Below are positions 50,928 through 60,962 of a stretch of DNA of 64,000 nucleotides, one piece after another. The translations under genes were made by a program, and so were the position numbers. Position 1 is the first letter of the stretch, and the number at the start of each line of letters is the position of its first letter. The notes under the pieces are model-generated. The model ran no database searches, was not told the DNA's origin, and saw only the letters and a program-made list of their open reading frames with translations. The stretch is from positions 62,001 to 126,000 of the forward strand of contig JAKCPI010016431.1 of the NCBI GenBank assembly GCA_023213315.1, given 5' to 3'. The stretch is from Euborellia annulipes. Its lineage: Eukaryota; Arthropoda; Insecta; Dermaptera; Anisolabididae.

Positions 50928-51281
50928 AAATTAAAAGTGAATAAAAAAGAAGGAATTTTAGAGCAAAAGTAATCATGTTCAAGCGCTAATTTATGTGAAA
51001 AAGCTTTTTTTCGGGTGGTTAAAACGATATCTGGTGATATAAGCATTTGTTTGGTTAAAGTATGTACTTGAAAAGCCATTAAAAGGACAAAAGAACTTCT
51101 TTTTAAGTTCTGACTTTTTATAAAAAATATGTAAGAATAAAAAGATAAATTTTTATTGTGAATGCTGAATGTTTAAGCATTTTAGGCTTTTGGTCTGACT
51201 TATATTCATCCTAAAATATTTTGAATTACCTTAGGTTTTTGTAGGGAAGGGCATGTTTCTTGTCTGCGAGGATAGAATTGA
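50928..51281. other. Divergent intergenic region between brnQ and map
   Basis: AT-rich. Contains a small inverted repeat ATATC-TGGT-GATAT (51027-51040) in the brnQ promoter side. No open frame of note. Confidence 0.45.
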
Positions 51282-52076
51282 ATGAGAGCTTCTACTGTTA
51301 CCATTAAAACTGAACAAGATCTGGAAAAATTAAGAGTTTCTGGACGCTTGGCGGCACAAGTTTTAGAAATGATAGGGGCCTATATTAAACCGGGCGTATC
51401 TACTGAATATTTAGATAACCTCTGTAATGACTATATTGTAAATAATTTAAAAGTTATTCCCGCTAATGTGGGATATCACGGTTTTACAAAAACAATATGC
51501 ACCTCAGTCAATGAAGTTGTTTGCCATGGAATACCATCACCGAATAAAATCTTAAAAGATGGCGATATTATTAATATTGATGTCGCAATTATTAAAGACG
51601 GTTATTTTGGTGATACGAGCCGCATGTATTTTGTGGGTAATGTAAATCCACAAGCGAAAAAACTTGTTGATACAACCTATGAAGCGATGGTTGCTGGTAT
51701 TCATACCGTTAAGCCAGGAGCTACATTGGGTGATATTGGTTATGCTATTCAGTCGGTTGCTCATCGAGAAGGCTATAGTATTGTTCGAGAATATTGTGGG
51801 CATGGGATTGGTAAGGTGTATCATGAACAACCCAATGTTCTACATTATGGACAGCGCGGACAAGGTTTGGTCTTAAAGAAAGGGATGGTCTTTACCATTG
51901 AGCCAATGGTGAATGCAGGTAGGCCGCAAGTGAAAGAGTTAAATGATGGCTGGACAGTCGTTACTCAAGATCTTTCATTATCTGCTCAATGGGAACATAT
52001 GGTTGCAGTAACAGATACTGGCTTTGAACTATTAACCCCATGGCCTGAAGGTGTGGGAAATTATCCTGCAATTTGA
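51282..52076 (+). CDS. map: Methionine aminopeptidase, type I
   Basis: 264 residues. Metal ligands: Asp in IINIDVAIIKDGYFGDTSRM, His in GHGIGKVYHEQPN, Glu in FTIEPMVNAG and Glu in QWEHMVAVTDTGFE. Removes the N-terminal Met from nascent proteins. In many genomes map precedes tsf-rpsB or stands alone; here it stands alone next to a LysR gene, so it may be a second copy, as Acinetobacter often has two. Terminator at 52084. Confidence 0.94.
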   Translation: MRASTVTIKTEQDLEKLRVSGRLAAQVLEMIGAYIKPGVSTEYLDNLCNDYIVNNLKVIPANVGYHGFTKTICTSVNEVVCHGIPSPNKILKDGDIINIDVAIIKDGYFGDTSRMYFVGNVNPQAKKLVDTTYEAMVAGIHTVKPGATLGDIGYAIQSVAHREGYSIVREYCGHGIGKVYHEQPNVLHYGQRGQGLVLKKGMVFTIEPMVNAGRPQVKELNDGWTVVTQDLSLSAQWEHMVAVTDTGFELLTPWPEGVGNYPAI

Positions 52077-52083
52077 AAAATAT

Positions 52084-52116
52084 AAAAAAAGTTCGATAAA
52101 TTATCGAACTTTTTTA
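52084..52116. terminator. Terminator between map and the LysR gene
   Basis: AAAAAAAGTTCGATAA, ATTATCGAACTTTTTT; nearly perfect stem. Confidence 0.88.
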
Positions 52117-52118
52117 TT

Positions 52119-53020
52119 TTAACGCTCCGAAAGATGTTCTACTAAATAATCAATAAATACTCGAACAGCAGGTAGTAATCCTCGGCGTGATGGATATACG
52201 GCATGTAATATTCCATGCGGTGCTTTCCAGTCTGGTAAGATTTGTAGAAGTTGCCCAGACTTCAGGAAATCTTCTGCTGCACTCTCTGGCAATAATGCGA
52301 TACCACAGTTCTGACTAGCCAATTGAGCCAACATGTGTATGTTTGTGCCCATTACAATAGGGCTGACTTTGACTTTTTTTCTGTTGATTGTCTGGACCAT
52401 GCAAAATGAATTGTTGATCAAGATGATCTTCAGACAAACTTAAAATACGGTGCTCACTGAGCTGCTCTGGATTTTTTATATCTCCAAACTCATTTAAATA
52501 TGCCTGACTTGCGAATAAACTTTGTTCTATAAGGGCAAACTGTCTAAGAACTAAACTTGGATCATCATCAAGTTTTGAGCGAACTCGTAAAGCGATATCA
52601 ATCCCTTCGTTAATGACATCCACTCGACGGTTACTCACCATAAGTTGCAAACGAATTTCTGGATATTTTTTTAAGAAAGCAGGTAGGATTTTTGGTAGTT
52701 GATTTTGAGCAATATCCACAGGCACACTAACTTTTACCACGCCTCTAGGTTGAATACTTAAATGATCAATTAAATCATGGGCAGCTTGTGCAGCATTCAT
52801 CATGACTTGAGCATGTCTATAAATATCCATCCCAATATCTGTAACAGCAAAATGACGAGAACTACGCTGGATTAAACGAACCCCCCAAGTTTTCTTCTAA
52901 GCTGTATACACGACGACTTAATTTTGATTTTGGTATATCCGTTACACGCTCAGCAGCACTAAAGCCACCATGCTCAACAACAAGAGCAAAACAATAAAAA
53001 TCATCAAGATCGGTGAGCAT
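52119..53020 (-). CDS. LysR-family regulator; two frameshifts
   Basis: Starts MLTDLDDFYCFALVVEHGGF at 53018-53020 with the HTH in SAAERVTDIPKSKLSRRVYS. A slip in the C6 run near 52879-52884 and another near 52365-52375 break the frame. The effector domain includes RGVVKVSVPVDIAQNQLPKI, VINEGIDIALRV and the end VRVFIDYLVEHLSER. About 300 residues. Target genes unknown; no gene lies divergent nearby, only a 200-base gap. Confidence 0.85.
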
Positions 53021-53265
53021 TAAAATATCCTATTTATGCAACAACCATGATTTTACATTATTATTTTTGCAACGATAATTCTTATACTAAATTTTTTGTA
53101 AGTAGAGAATAAATTCATGATCTATTTAATGGAAATAGTTTTTGAAATTATATTGTAATTACGATGTAATTTTGATGTATGTATTTTAATTGAACTTGTG
53201 GCCTATCTATAGAACTATTAATGAATTTCTTCTACACTATAAGTTTTCTTTACCCTTCAAATCTA

Positions 53266-53589
53266 ATGCCTTATCAATTAATAGAACTTTCAGATGCCTC
53301 GACTAATATTGAGTGTCCATTTTGCAAACAAGCGATAATTGACTGGGCACAAGAACAATATGTTCAGCCATGTGAGCACACTTTATTTATTGCTATGGAT
53401 TTAGGATTCGAATTTGTCGCAGATCGATTTGAAAAGTGCATGAGTCAGAGCGTGGATGAGTTGCATGAAGACCCAAATATGAATATTTTTGAAGCTCTAA
53501 CGACAACGGCTTATGAAAATCTAATTGTTTTAAAATCTGATTTAGGTGTGGAAGGTCTATTTCGCTATGTTGGCGTGAGTGATTTTTAA
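53266..53589 (+). CDS. Hypothetical protein, 107 residues
   Basis: ATG 53266 (MPYQLIELSDASTNIECPFC) is preferred to the upstream ATG 53221, whose extra residues look non-native. A CPFCKQ motif near the start could bind a metal or be redox-active; the rest is acidic (SVDELHEDPNMNIFEAL). Not recognised. Terminator follows. Confidence 0.6.
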   Translation: MPYQLIELSDASTNIECPFCKQAIIDWAQEQYVQPCEHTLFIAMDLGFEFVADRFEKCMSQSVDELHEDPNMNIFEALTTTAYENLIVLKSDLGVEGLFRYVGVSDF

Positions 53590-53601
53590 TATTTAGAGCA
53601 T

Positions 53602-53632
53602 AAAAAAGCCAATCAATAGATTGGCTTTTTTA
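53602..53632. terminator. Terminator
   Basis: AAAAAAGCCAATC, loop, GATTGGCTTTTTT, between convergent genes. Confidence 0.87.
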
Positions 53633-53636
53633 TTAT

Positions 53637-53978
53637 TTACGCTTCTGGTGCAGCGCTATATTGTTCAACTAATGGTTTTAATTCGCCATTTTGGAACATT
53701 TCAAGCATGATATCGCTACCGCCAATCAGCTCGCCATTTATCCAAAGTTGCGGGAATGTAGGCCAATTCGCAATTGCTGGTAAGATTGCACGAATATCAG
53801 GATTTTCCAGAATATTTACATATGCAAATGGACGACCAATTTGACTGAGCGCCTCTACAGCACGTGCAGAGAAACCACATTGTGGAAACTGTGGAGTGCC
53901 TTTCATGTAAAGTAAAACGGGATGCTTCGCAATTTGATCGCGGATTAACGCTTCAGTATCACGTGCTTGTTCAGTCAT
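53637..53978 (-). CDS. grxD: Monothiol glutaredoxin Grx4
   Basis: 113 residues from ATG 53976-53978 (MTEQARDTEALIRDQIAKHP). Active site CGFS in PQCGFSARAV, TFPQLWINGELIGGSDIM as GSH-binding. Monothiol glutaredoxins carry [2Fe-2S] clusters with BolA partners. An upstream ATG adds residues that do not fit the family, so the inner start is chosen. Confidence 0.95.
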   Translation of the reverse strand: MTEQARDTEALIRDQIAKHPVLLYMKGTPQFPQCGFSARAVEALSQIGRPFAYVNILENPDIRAILPAIANWPTFPQLWINGELIGGSDIMLEMFQNGELKPLVEQYSAAPEA

Positions 53979-54208
53979 AAATAGATCCTCAACTAATCTA
54001 GCAGCATTATAGGGGGTGTTTATGTTGCTTTGCAAACCACCTGATTACTTAAAAGTTGCATTGAATATTCAATATTTTATTGTATAAACCGAAGTGATAA
54101 CGAAAAGCGGACGAAATTTTAGATAAATGATTGATGAGACTTTTCATCAGAGCCAGTTTTTGCTTATATAAACCCCTTCTTAAAACCTCATGACAGACAG
54201 AGTTCGAT

Positions 54209-55419
54209 ATGACTGATATTACCCTAGCTCCAATACAACCTGATCAACCATCACACTTAATGGCTACTTATGGTCGCCAAGCGATCAGTTTTGTACGAGG
54301 CCGAGGGGCATATCTATATACTGAAGATGGTACAGAATATCTAGATGCCTTAACTGGTATTGCTGTATGTGGTTTGGGTCATGCACATCCAGTCATTGCA
54401 GAAGCAATTGCTGAACAAGCTGCAACACTTAGTGCACACAAGTAATTTATTTGAAATTCCTTGGCAAACTGCCGCTGCTCAAAAGCTTGCCGAAGTGTCT
54501 GGCATGGAAGAGATCTTCTTTTCAAACAGTGGCGCTGAGTCAAATGAAGGTGCGATTAAGATTGCTCGTAAATTTGGTACTCAACAAGGTGTACGTTTAC
54601 CAAAAATTATTGTGGCAGAACAATCATTTCATGGTCGTACTTTGGCAACACTTTCAGCAACGGGCAATAAAAAAGTACAAGATGGATTTGCTCCCTTGGT
54701 AAATGATTTTATTCGTGTGCCATTTGGTGATGTGGCAGCAATTCAAGAAGCAGCTTTGCAGCATCCAGATATTGTTGCAATTTTGATTGAGCCAATTCAA
54801 GGTGAAGGTGGTATTAATACCGCTCCTCAAGGCTTTAGTTATCTTGAGGAAGTTCGTAATATTTGTAATCAGCATAACTGGCTTATGATGCTAGATGAAA
54901 TTCAAACAGGTAATGGGCGTACTGGTAAATATTTTGCATATCAGCACACCAACATTGTGCCTGATGTCCTGACGACTGCGAAAGGACTCGGAAATGGTTT
55001 TCCTGTAGGTGCTGTAATGACACAAGGTAAAGCTGTTGGTTTATTGGGACCTGGTAGTCATGGTTCTACCTATGGCGGTACTGTACTCGGTTCTCGTGTG
55101 TGTTTATACAGTCATTGATATAATTCAAAAAGAGAATGCGGTAGAAAATGCGGCAGTAGTTGGGCGCTATATTGTCGATCAACTTCGTGCACAGTTAGCC
55201 GACAAGAATATTCAAGTGCGTGGTTTTGGCATGATGATAGGTATTCAACTGCCTAAAGACTGTGCTGAACTCGTTGCTATTGCGCGTGATCAACATAAGC
55301 TTATTATTAACGTTACAGCAGGTTCGGTCGTTCGCCTATTACCACCTATTAATATGACTCAAGCGCAGGCTGATGACTTGTTAGAGCGTTTAGTTGCTTT
55401 GATTAATAATTATCTTTAA
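54209..55419 (+). CDS. argD: Acetylornithine/succinyldiaminopimelate aminotransferase; frameshifts
   Basis: Starts MTDITLAPIQPDQPSHLMAT. Slips near 54430 (ATL to VHTSNLFEIPW) and near 55100 (GSRV to VYTVIDIIQKE) break one continuous class-III aminotransferase of about 403 residues. PLP Lys in LTTAKGLGNGFPVGAV; FSNSGAESNEGAIKIARKFG and LDEIQTGNGRTGK are conserved. Acts in arginine and lysine/diaminopimelate synthesis. Loss should cause auxotrophy, which supports sequencing error. GACAGACAGAG precedes the start. Confidence 0.93.
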
Positions 55420-55430
55420 GTTTTAGCGTT

Positions 55431-55463
55431 AAAAAATGGGCGTATAAGCTGCCCATTTTTTAT
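55431..55463. terminator. Terminator after argD
   Basis: AAAAAATGGGC, 9-base loop, GCCCATTTTTT. Confidence 0.87.
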
Positions 55464-55472
55464 TTCAAATTA

Positions 55473-55929
55473 TTAGCCAGAGATATATTGTTTTAACTGT
55501 TCAATTAAGTTTTTCTGATCTTCCATTGCAGCTTTTACCAAGTCACCAATAGAGATAAAAACCAACTAATTTTTCATTGTTCAATACTGGTAAATGACGT
55601 AAGTGACGATCTGTCATTAACTGTAAACACTCTTCAACGGTATTGTTCAGGCTTACAGTAAGTACTTTAGATGTCATAATTTCAGCGACTGTAGTGCTAT
55701 ATGAAGAACGTTCCATAAGCGTCACTTTTCGGGTGTAGTCACGTTCAGATAAAATTCCGACAACTTTTTCACCTTCAGCTACAACTAACGCACCAATTCC
55801 TTTATCAGCCATGATCTTGATGGCTTCAAGGACAGTAGCTTCTGGAGAAATTGTAAAAATATCTTGCTCTGATTTGTTTTTGATTACTTGTGCAACGATT
55901 GTCATTTCTTCTGTCCCGTGTTTTATCAT
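55473..55929 (-). CDS. Two-CBS-domain protein; one frameshift
   Basis: Two CBS motifs: ATVLEAIKIMADKGIGALVV and NTVEECLQLMTDRHLRHLPV. A slip near 55555-55560 joins the last strand to SIGDLVKAAMEDQKNLIEQL, ending at TAA 55473-55475. About 143 to 151 residues; ATG 55903-55905 (MTIVAQVIKNK) is the likelier start. CBS pairs bind adenosyl ligands and regulate partners. This stand-alone type is common in proteobacteria; partner unknown. Confidence 0.87.
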
Positions 55930-55935
55930 TTTGTT

Positions 55936-56433
55936 TTAAATTAGCTTGATTTTATAAAAATGCAAAGACTTGATAGTCATTCCAATGACAAGTTTTACAC
56001 TCAAGCGTTCAAAAAGCATTCTAATAATGGTTAAGAACCTAAAGAAAACTTTAGGCTCCTTTTGCCAGTGCGGATGTTTAAAAAAGAAATGATGCATTTG
56101 CTGGGTAGATAATTTCAACTTCCTATGAGAAGAATTAAACAAAGCAGGTGTAACGTTGAGTCGGGTTAAGGTTGGTAATAAAGATTCGTGAAAATCTTTG
56201 GGGGTAATTCTTCTTGGTTTGTAGTGTGGCCAATGTTCTTTGGCGTAGCGGTGAGCTTGCAATCCATTGAGCCAGAAAGGAAAAATAAAGTCTTCCTGAT
56301 CTGATTTAATTGCCCAACCTTGATGAAATAATCCCCAAAGAACTCCGCAATACATCATGGTTCTTAAAATATAAATCTTAATCATCAAGTCTTTTGAAAC
56401 CGGTTGTAGATTGCTTAAACTATTCATTGTCAA
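55936..56433 (-). CDS. DUF2750-like protein
   Basis: 165 residues. The first about 115 residues fit DUF2750: MYCGVLWGLFHQGWAIKSDQ, FPFWLNGLQAHRYAKEHWPH, KPRRITPKDFHESLLPTL. The tail after NVTPALFNSS (KLSTQQMHHFFFKHPHWQKE) is unlike that family, so either a fusion or an uncorrected frameshift. Function unknown. Confidence 0.6.
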   Translation of the reverse strand: MTMNSLSNLQPVSKDLMIKIYILRTMMYCGVLWGLFHQGWAIKSDQEDFIFPFWLNGLQAHRYAKEHWPHYKPRRITPKDFHESLLPTLTRLNVTPALFNSSHRKLKLSTQQMHHFFFKHPHWQKEPKVFFRFLTIIRMLFERLSVKLVIGMTIKSLHFYKIKLI

Positions 56434-56529
56434 TTTAATGGTTCTTAACTTGTCTTGCTTATTATAGAAAAAATAGATGACATTTCAGTTTAAACAGGTA
56501 TCAAATCGTAAACAAATATTCCCAGCTAT

Positions 56530-56742
56530 AAAAATGCCACTTGAGCTACGACTCAATTGGTAAAGTGAAGCTCTGGCGAGGCGCAAGACAAACGAAGTGC
56601 GTAGAGTGTGTATATAACCTTATTATAGGCATAAAAAAAACGCCATCTGAGCCATGACTGAAGTGGCGAAGTAAGGCTTTAGATAAATTGATAACTTTGG
56701 ATTTTTTACGGGTATAAAAAACGCCACCTAGGTGACGTTTTT
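56530..56742 (-). repeat. Cluster of three hairpins after the Sel1-like gene
   Basis: Hairpin 1 (56715-56742): AAAAACGTCACC, GGTGGCG-type arm with U-run, the terminator of the Sel1-like gene. Hairpin 2 (56632-56662): CGCCA...TGGCG followed by eight Us on the minus strand. Hairpin 3 (56537-56578): GCCA and GAGCT arms pairing with AGCTC and TGGC. A frame reading through this block exists but looks spurious. Confidence 0.5.
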
Positions 56743-56977
56743 TTATGCTTGCATTGTGGCTAACTTTTTGCCAATATTGTGCTTTAAGTGAGTCACGTTC
56801 AACACGGAAACCTTGATAATACAATTCTGCTAAGAATAGAGCCGCTTTACCGTGCCCAGCGCGAGCGACTTCTTCTAACTGTGTAACTGCATCTTGAAAG
56901 TTCATTTGAGAATGAATAGTGTTTACTGCAGTTGCGTATACATGTTCTAAATCATGATGAGAGATACGTTGAATCAT
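56743..56977 (-). CDS. Short Sel1-like repeat protein; one frameshift at the end
   Basis: 77 residues: MIQRISHHDLEHVYATAVNT, then a Sel1/TPR-like unit (AVTQLEEVARAGHGKAALFL, AELYYQGFRVERDSLKAQYW). A one-base slip in the A5 run near 56766-56770 gives QKKLATMQA and a stop at 56743-56745, right before the terminator. Reading without the correction runs through the terminator stem, which argues against it. Probably a protein-interaction adaptor; partner unknown. Confidence 0.7.
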
Positions 56978-57194
56978 ATAAAACTCCTTATTGTAATTAT
57001 GATTACTTTTTTCTAAAGGCCACTGCCTTTAAATTAATTTAACTTAGAATTATTAAACTAATATTACAAATTGATGGATTTGTCAACTATTTGTGCTTTT
57101 CGCTTAATTCACTATTAGGATACATGATTAAACATTATTCACAAATAATTTTGATTAAAATCAATATGAGAATAAAAGACAAGGAGAATAAAAT

Positions 57195-57553
57195 ATGACA
57201 AATACAATCGACGGCTTTGTTTTTGATACTCCGCCTAAAGAGGAACAAATCATAGAACTGGCCCATTATCACCGTAAATTATTAGATGAAGCGATCTTTC
57301 ATCAGGAAATCCATTTAGGGGATTATTGTCTTGCGCAGCGCAAAAGGGTGTTTGATTTTGCTGGGCATTTGGAACCCACTCAAAAAGCTGGTTTTATCAA
57401 GTTTATGATGGGGAGCTTCGAAAAATTGCTGATGAAGACGAATTGCACCCAGCTGATGCAGAAGAAGGATTAAGTATTTTTGCGATGTTTTTAGTCTTGG
57501 TGATTATTGCAGCAATTTTATACTTTTCTGTCATTCGTTCACTAATAAGTTAA
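57195..57553 (+). CDS. Tail-anchored membrane protein, unknown function; one frameshift
   Basis: AAGGAG ribosome site and MTNTIDGFVFDTPPKEEQII start. A slip near 57407-57410 (FIKF to YDGELRKIADEDE) leads to a C-terminal membrane helix (FAMFLVLVIIAAILYFSVIR). 119 residues. Soluble part faces the cytoplasm if tail-anchored. Not recognised. Confidence 0.65.
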
Positions 57554-57651
57554 GCATACTATCCAGTAAGGTACGATTATTAACCTTACTGGATGTTTGA
57601 TCTTGTGCTTATGAGCATTGAACCCTACACTACACTAATTCGAGGTAGGTC

Positions 57652-57978
57652 ATGCTCATATTCAAACAAAATTTTCTTAAATTAAAGTCTGAGTTAAAAG
57701 TTGATCAATGTTTTAACCTATTTGTGGTTATTGTCATTGGCTGTATTTTTGTGCTGTCATATTTAGCATTACTTCGGCCTATTAGTCCGGATCAATATCA
57801 ACGAATTATCCAACTGTCTCATCAGGCGACTTATCCAAGAACTCAAGACATGGCTGAGTTGCTTATAGCTCAGTCGGAAATTCATCGGGCAGAGTATTTA
57901 AAGTTAATGCATGCTTACCAATTTGAAGGTGCTCATGTTAAGCAATATCCAGCACTCGCTCAGGAAGATACTCAGTAA
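57652..57978 (+). CDS. Small membrane protein, unknown function
   Basis: 108 residues, one membrane helix near residues 23-42 (FNLFVVIVIGCIFVLSYLAL) followed by RPISPDQYQRIIQLSHQAT, a soluble helical segment. GAGGTAGGTC precedes the ATG. Lies 120 bases before ftsY. Not recognised. Confidence 0.6.
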   Translation: MLIFKQNFLKLKSELKVDQCFNLFVVIVIGCIFVLSYLALLRPISPDQYQRIIQLSHQATYPRTQDMAELLIAQSEIHRAEYLKLMHAYQFEGAHVKQYPALAQEDTQ

Positions 57979-58098
57979 ATGAGTAAATCAGACTAAATCT
58001 TGGTTTGCCAAGCGTTTTGAGTGCTATTGTGGCAGGCAATGTTTTGAATTTATGCTAAACTTTCTCTTTTTAAACGCGCTGCTTTTCAAGGAATCGGC

Positions 58099-59214
58099 AT
58101 GCAACAACAATCGAATATGCAAAATAAATTCTTGATAGATGCTGAGATCGGTGATGACGATGTCACATTACCTAATTTACCTGCTATCGATGTTCCCATC
58201 GTTGAATCTCCTGTTAAATCACAAGAAAGTACGGAATTAGCCGAGACTGAATCTTCTTCTACCAATATAGAAACTGAACAAACCAAATCTGGTTTTTTTG
58301 GTCGGATGAAGGAAGGTTTAACAAAGACTCGTCGTAATTTCGCCGATGGTATGGTTAACATTCTGATTGGCGGAAAAGAAATTGACGATGAATTGCTTGA
58401 AGAAGTTGAAGAGCAATTATTGGTTGCGGACATTGGCGTAGAAGCAACTAAAACGATCATTACCAATTTAACAGAGCGAACAGCTCGTGGTGATTTGATC
58501 TATTCCCACTCTCTTTATAAAGCGTTACAAGAAGAGTTGGTTCGCTCTGTTGGCTCCACGTGTGAAACCACTACATATTGATCCGAACAAATCACCTTAT
58601 GTGATTTTGATGGTTGGTGTAAATGGTGTAGGCAAAACTACAACCATTGGTAAATTAGCGAAGCGTTTACAAGGTGAAGGTAAAAAAGTGATGTTGGCTG
58701 CCGGTGATACATTCCGTGCAGCAGCGACAGAACAATTACAGATCTGGGGTGAACGTAACGATATCTCTGTAGTCGCTCAAGGTCACGGAGCTGATAGTGC
58801 CTCTGTTATTTTTGATGCCTTTGAGAGTGCTCGCGCTAAGGGAATTGATGTATTAATCGCAGATACAGCAGGTCGTTTACATAATAAAAGCAACTTGATG
58901 GAAGAGCTTAAAAAAGTTAAACGCGTTATGCAAAAAAATTGATGCGACTGCACCTCATGAAATTATGTTGGTGGTAGATGCGGGTACAGGGTCAAAATGC
59001 GATTAACCAAGTGCAAGAGTTTGACCAAGCTGTGGGTTTAACTGGTATTACAATTACCAAGTTAGATGGAACTGCGAAAGGTGGTGTGCTCTTTAATATT
59101 GCTAGTCGCAGTCATGTGCCAATTCGTTTTATTGGTGTTGGTGAAAAAATAGATGATTTAAGACCATTCTCGGCTAAATCATTTGTCGCTGCACTGTTTG
59201 AGACTGATAAATAA
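58099..59214 (+). CDS. ftsY: Signal recognition particle receptor FtsY; three frameshifts
   Basis: Acidic N-terminal A region, then the N domain ([20 protein letters not shown]) and GTPase G domain ([56 protein letters not shown]). Slips: an extra C near 58543, an extra A in the A7 run 58933-58939, and an extra G near 58989-58991. Corrected length about 370 residues. FtsY docks ribosome-SRP complexes at the membrane and pairs with the 4.5S RNA at 583-705. It is essential, so the three slips are almost surely sequence errors. AAGGAATC before the start. Confidence 0.95.
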
Positions 59215-59231
59215 AATTGGTTATCAGCAAT

Positions 59232-59263
59232 AAAAAGCTTCACTAAATGGTGGAGCTTTTTTA
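59232..59263 (+). terminator. Terminator after ftsY
   Basis: AAAAAGCTTCAC, loop, GTGGAGCTTTTTT with one mismatch. Confidence 0.75.
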
Positions 59264-59403
59264 TATGTATATCTTTTTTTATTGTTGCGAAAATAAAACG
59301 AACTGTCATATTTTTAATGCTGATTATAAAAAATGAGTTCAATACACTGTATTCATTCCCAAACAACGGCCCATGGTCAATCAAATAGGTAGGAAATAAC
59401 AAA

Positions 59404-60000
59404 ATGTCTACTTTCTTAGATAAAATTAAAAACCGTCGTACTATTTATGCAATTGGTAAAAATGTTGCATTAGATCGCACTAAAATTGAAGAGACAATTC
59501 GTGAGGCGGTTAAACATAGCCCTTCAGCTTTTAACTCGCAATCTTCACGTGTGGTGACATTATATGGTGAATCTCATGCTAAATTCTGGAATTTAGTTCG
59601 TGAAGCATTACGTAAAATTGTTCCTGCAGAAGCTTTTGCTGGTACAAACACAAAAATTGATAGCTTTGTAGCGGGTGCTGGTACGGTTTTATTTTATGAA
59701 GACCAAGCTGTTGTTAAAAATTTACAAGAGCAATTCGAATTATATGCAGATAACTTCCCAGTATGGTCTGAACATTCAAGCGCAATTGCTCAATTTGCAA
59801 CTTGGACTGCGCTGTCAGAGCTTGGTTTAGGAGCATCTTTGCAGCACTATAACCCGATTGTTGATGCCGAAGCAGCTGAAGCATTTGATGTGCCTGCAAC
59901 TTGGAAATTGCGTGCTCAATTAGTATTTGGTTCAGTTGAAGCACCAGCAGGCGAAAAAGCATTTATTAATGATGCTGATCGTTTCAAAACTTTCAACTAA
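59404..60000 (+). CDS. Nitroreductase-family protein (Hbn1/Frm2-like)
   Basis: 198 residues, intact. MSTFLDKIKNRRTIYAIGKN, then AVKHSPSAFNSQSSRVVTLY and LGLGASLQHYNPIVDAEAAE. This is the short fungal-type Hbn1/Frm2-like branch of FMN nitroreductases, with no NfsA-type extension. Likely FMN-dependent, substrate unknown; relatives respond to fatty acid or oxidative stress. Terminator at 60010. Confidence 0.88.
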   Translation: MSTFLDKIKNRRTIYAIGKNVALDRTKIEETIREAVKHSPSAFNSQSSRVVTLYGESHAKFWNLVREALRKIVPAEAFAGTNTKIDSFVAGAGTVLFYEDQAVVKNLQEQFELYADNFPVWSEHSSAIAQFATWTALSELGLGASLQHYNPIVDAEAAEAFDVPATWKLRAQLVFGSVEAPAGEKAFINDADRFKTFN

Positions 60001-60009
60001 TTGAAAGTT

Positions 60010-60042
60010 AAAAAGAGCACCTCATTTAGGTGCTCTTTTTTT
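60010..60042 (+). terminator. Terminator after the nitroreductase gene
   Basis: AAAAAGAGCACCT, loop CATTT, AGGTGCTCTTTTTT. Confidence 0.88.
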
Positions 60043-60223
60043 ATGTCTTTTAGAATTATATAAAAGGACTAAATAAAACGGAAATATTGATGAAATTCAA
60101 TTATATATTTTAAAAATAATAAATCTGAAAATTAGCCAATAACTGCACTGTCATAAAATAGTCACAATCATATTGCATATTGCTCATGATTTAATAGCTT
60201 ATCAAATACAGAGAAAGAAACAG

Positions 60224-60895
60224 ATGACTTTAAGATTAGGTGTTGCTGCAATTGGTTTATTACTCAGTGGTTCAGTATTTTCAGCAGTTACAATTACAGC
60301 ACCAGAGGAAATTGTAATCCTTGCGGTAAATGGTCAAGAAGTCAATTCTGGGTTATTTCGTTCATCTAAAAATAACTATAAAGTCGATGCGGGTGAGACT
60401 AGCTTAAGCGTGCGTTACCAAGAATATTTTGAACATTTAAATGGCGAGCATGACATTGTTAAATCTGGCGTAGTCACAATTCAAACACCTGCATTGCAAG
60501 ATGGGAAAACTTATAAGCTTTCGATGGTAGATGTACCTAAAGATTATGAAAATGCGAAAAAATATGCTGAACAACCAACAGTTGCTTTGTACAGTGCAAA
60601 TAATGAATTAATTGTGAAACAAACGGGCGCAAACAATGAAGCAAAACCATGGTTTGCAACTGGCTTGTTGGGTAAAGTAACTGACTTTACGACTAAATCA
60701 TCTAAACCACAGCCTGAAGCAGTGTATGCATCGGCTAAACCTACTTCCGCTCAAGTTGTTGTACCAACTCCAACGTCTATGCCAGTAACAGGTGTAGCAC
60801 AAACTAATGATCAACGGTTAGTTGAAACTTGGCAGAAAGCTTCTAAAGTTGAGCGTCAAAAATTTATGGCTTGGTTAGCTGAACAATCAAATTAA
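60224..60895 (+). CDS. Secreted DUF2057 family protein
   Basis: 223 residues from ATG 60224 (MTLRLGVAAIGLLLSGSVFS), chosen because it begins a clean signal peptide; an upstream ATG at 60173 would bury it. Mature part starts AVTITAPEEIVILAVNGQEV, matching the DUF2057/UPF0319 (YccT-like) domain, followed by a Pro/Thr-rich linker and a helical tail (LVETWQKASKVERQKFMAWL). Periplasmic or outer-membrane; E. coli YccT affects curli, but the role here is unknown. Confidence 0.8.
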   Translation: MTLRLGVAAIGLLLSGSVFSAVTITAPEEIVILAVNGQEVNSGLFRSSKNNYKVDAGETSLSVRYQEYFEHLNGEHDIVKSGVVTIQTPALQDGKTYKLSMVDVPKDYENAKKYAEQPTVALYSANNELIVKQTGANNEAKPWFATGLLGKVTDFTTKSSKPQPEAVYASAKPTSAQVVVPTPTSMPVTGVAQTNDQRLVETWQKASKVERQKFMAWLAEQSN

Positions 60896-60932
60896 TTAAT
60901 TGCTATTTAAAATAAAGCCGATTTGATAAATG

Positions 60933-60961
60933 AAAAAAGACCTCAAATGAGGTCTTTTTTG
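60933..60961. terminator. Terminator between the DUF2057 and ybgE genes
   Basis: AAAAAAGACCTCA, AATGAGGTCTTTTTT. Confidence 0.85.
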
Positions 60962-60962
60962 T

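Noticed and set aside
50891..51079. 62-residue leftward frame upstream of brnQ
   Set aside because: Overlaps the brnQ start in another frame, has no ribosome site and low-complexity content.
56546..56742. C-terminal 65 codons of the longer frame over the Sel1-like gene
   Set aside because: It reads through a terminator stem and further hairpins. A one-base correction gives a natural stop just before the terminator.
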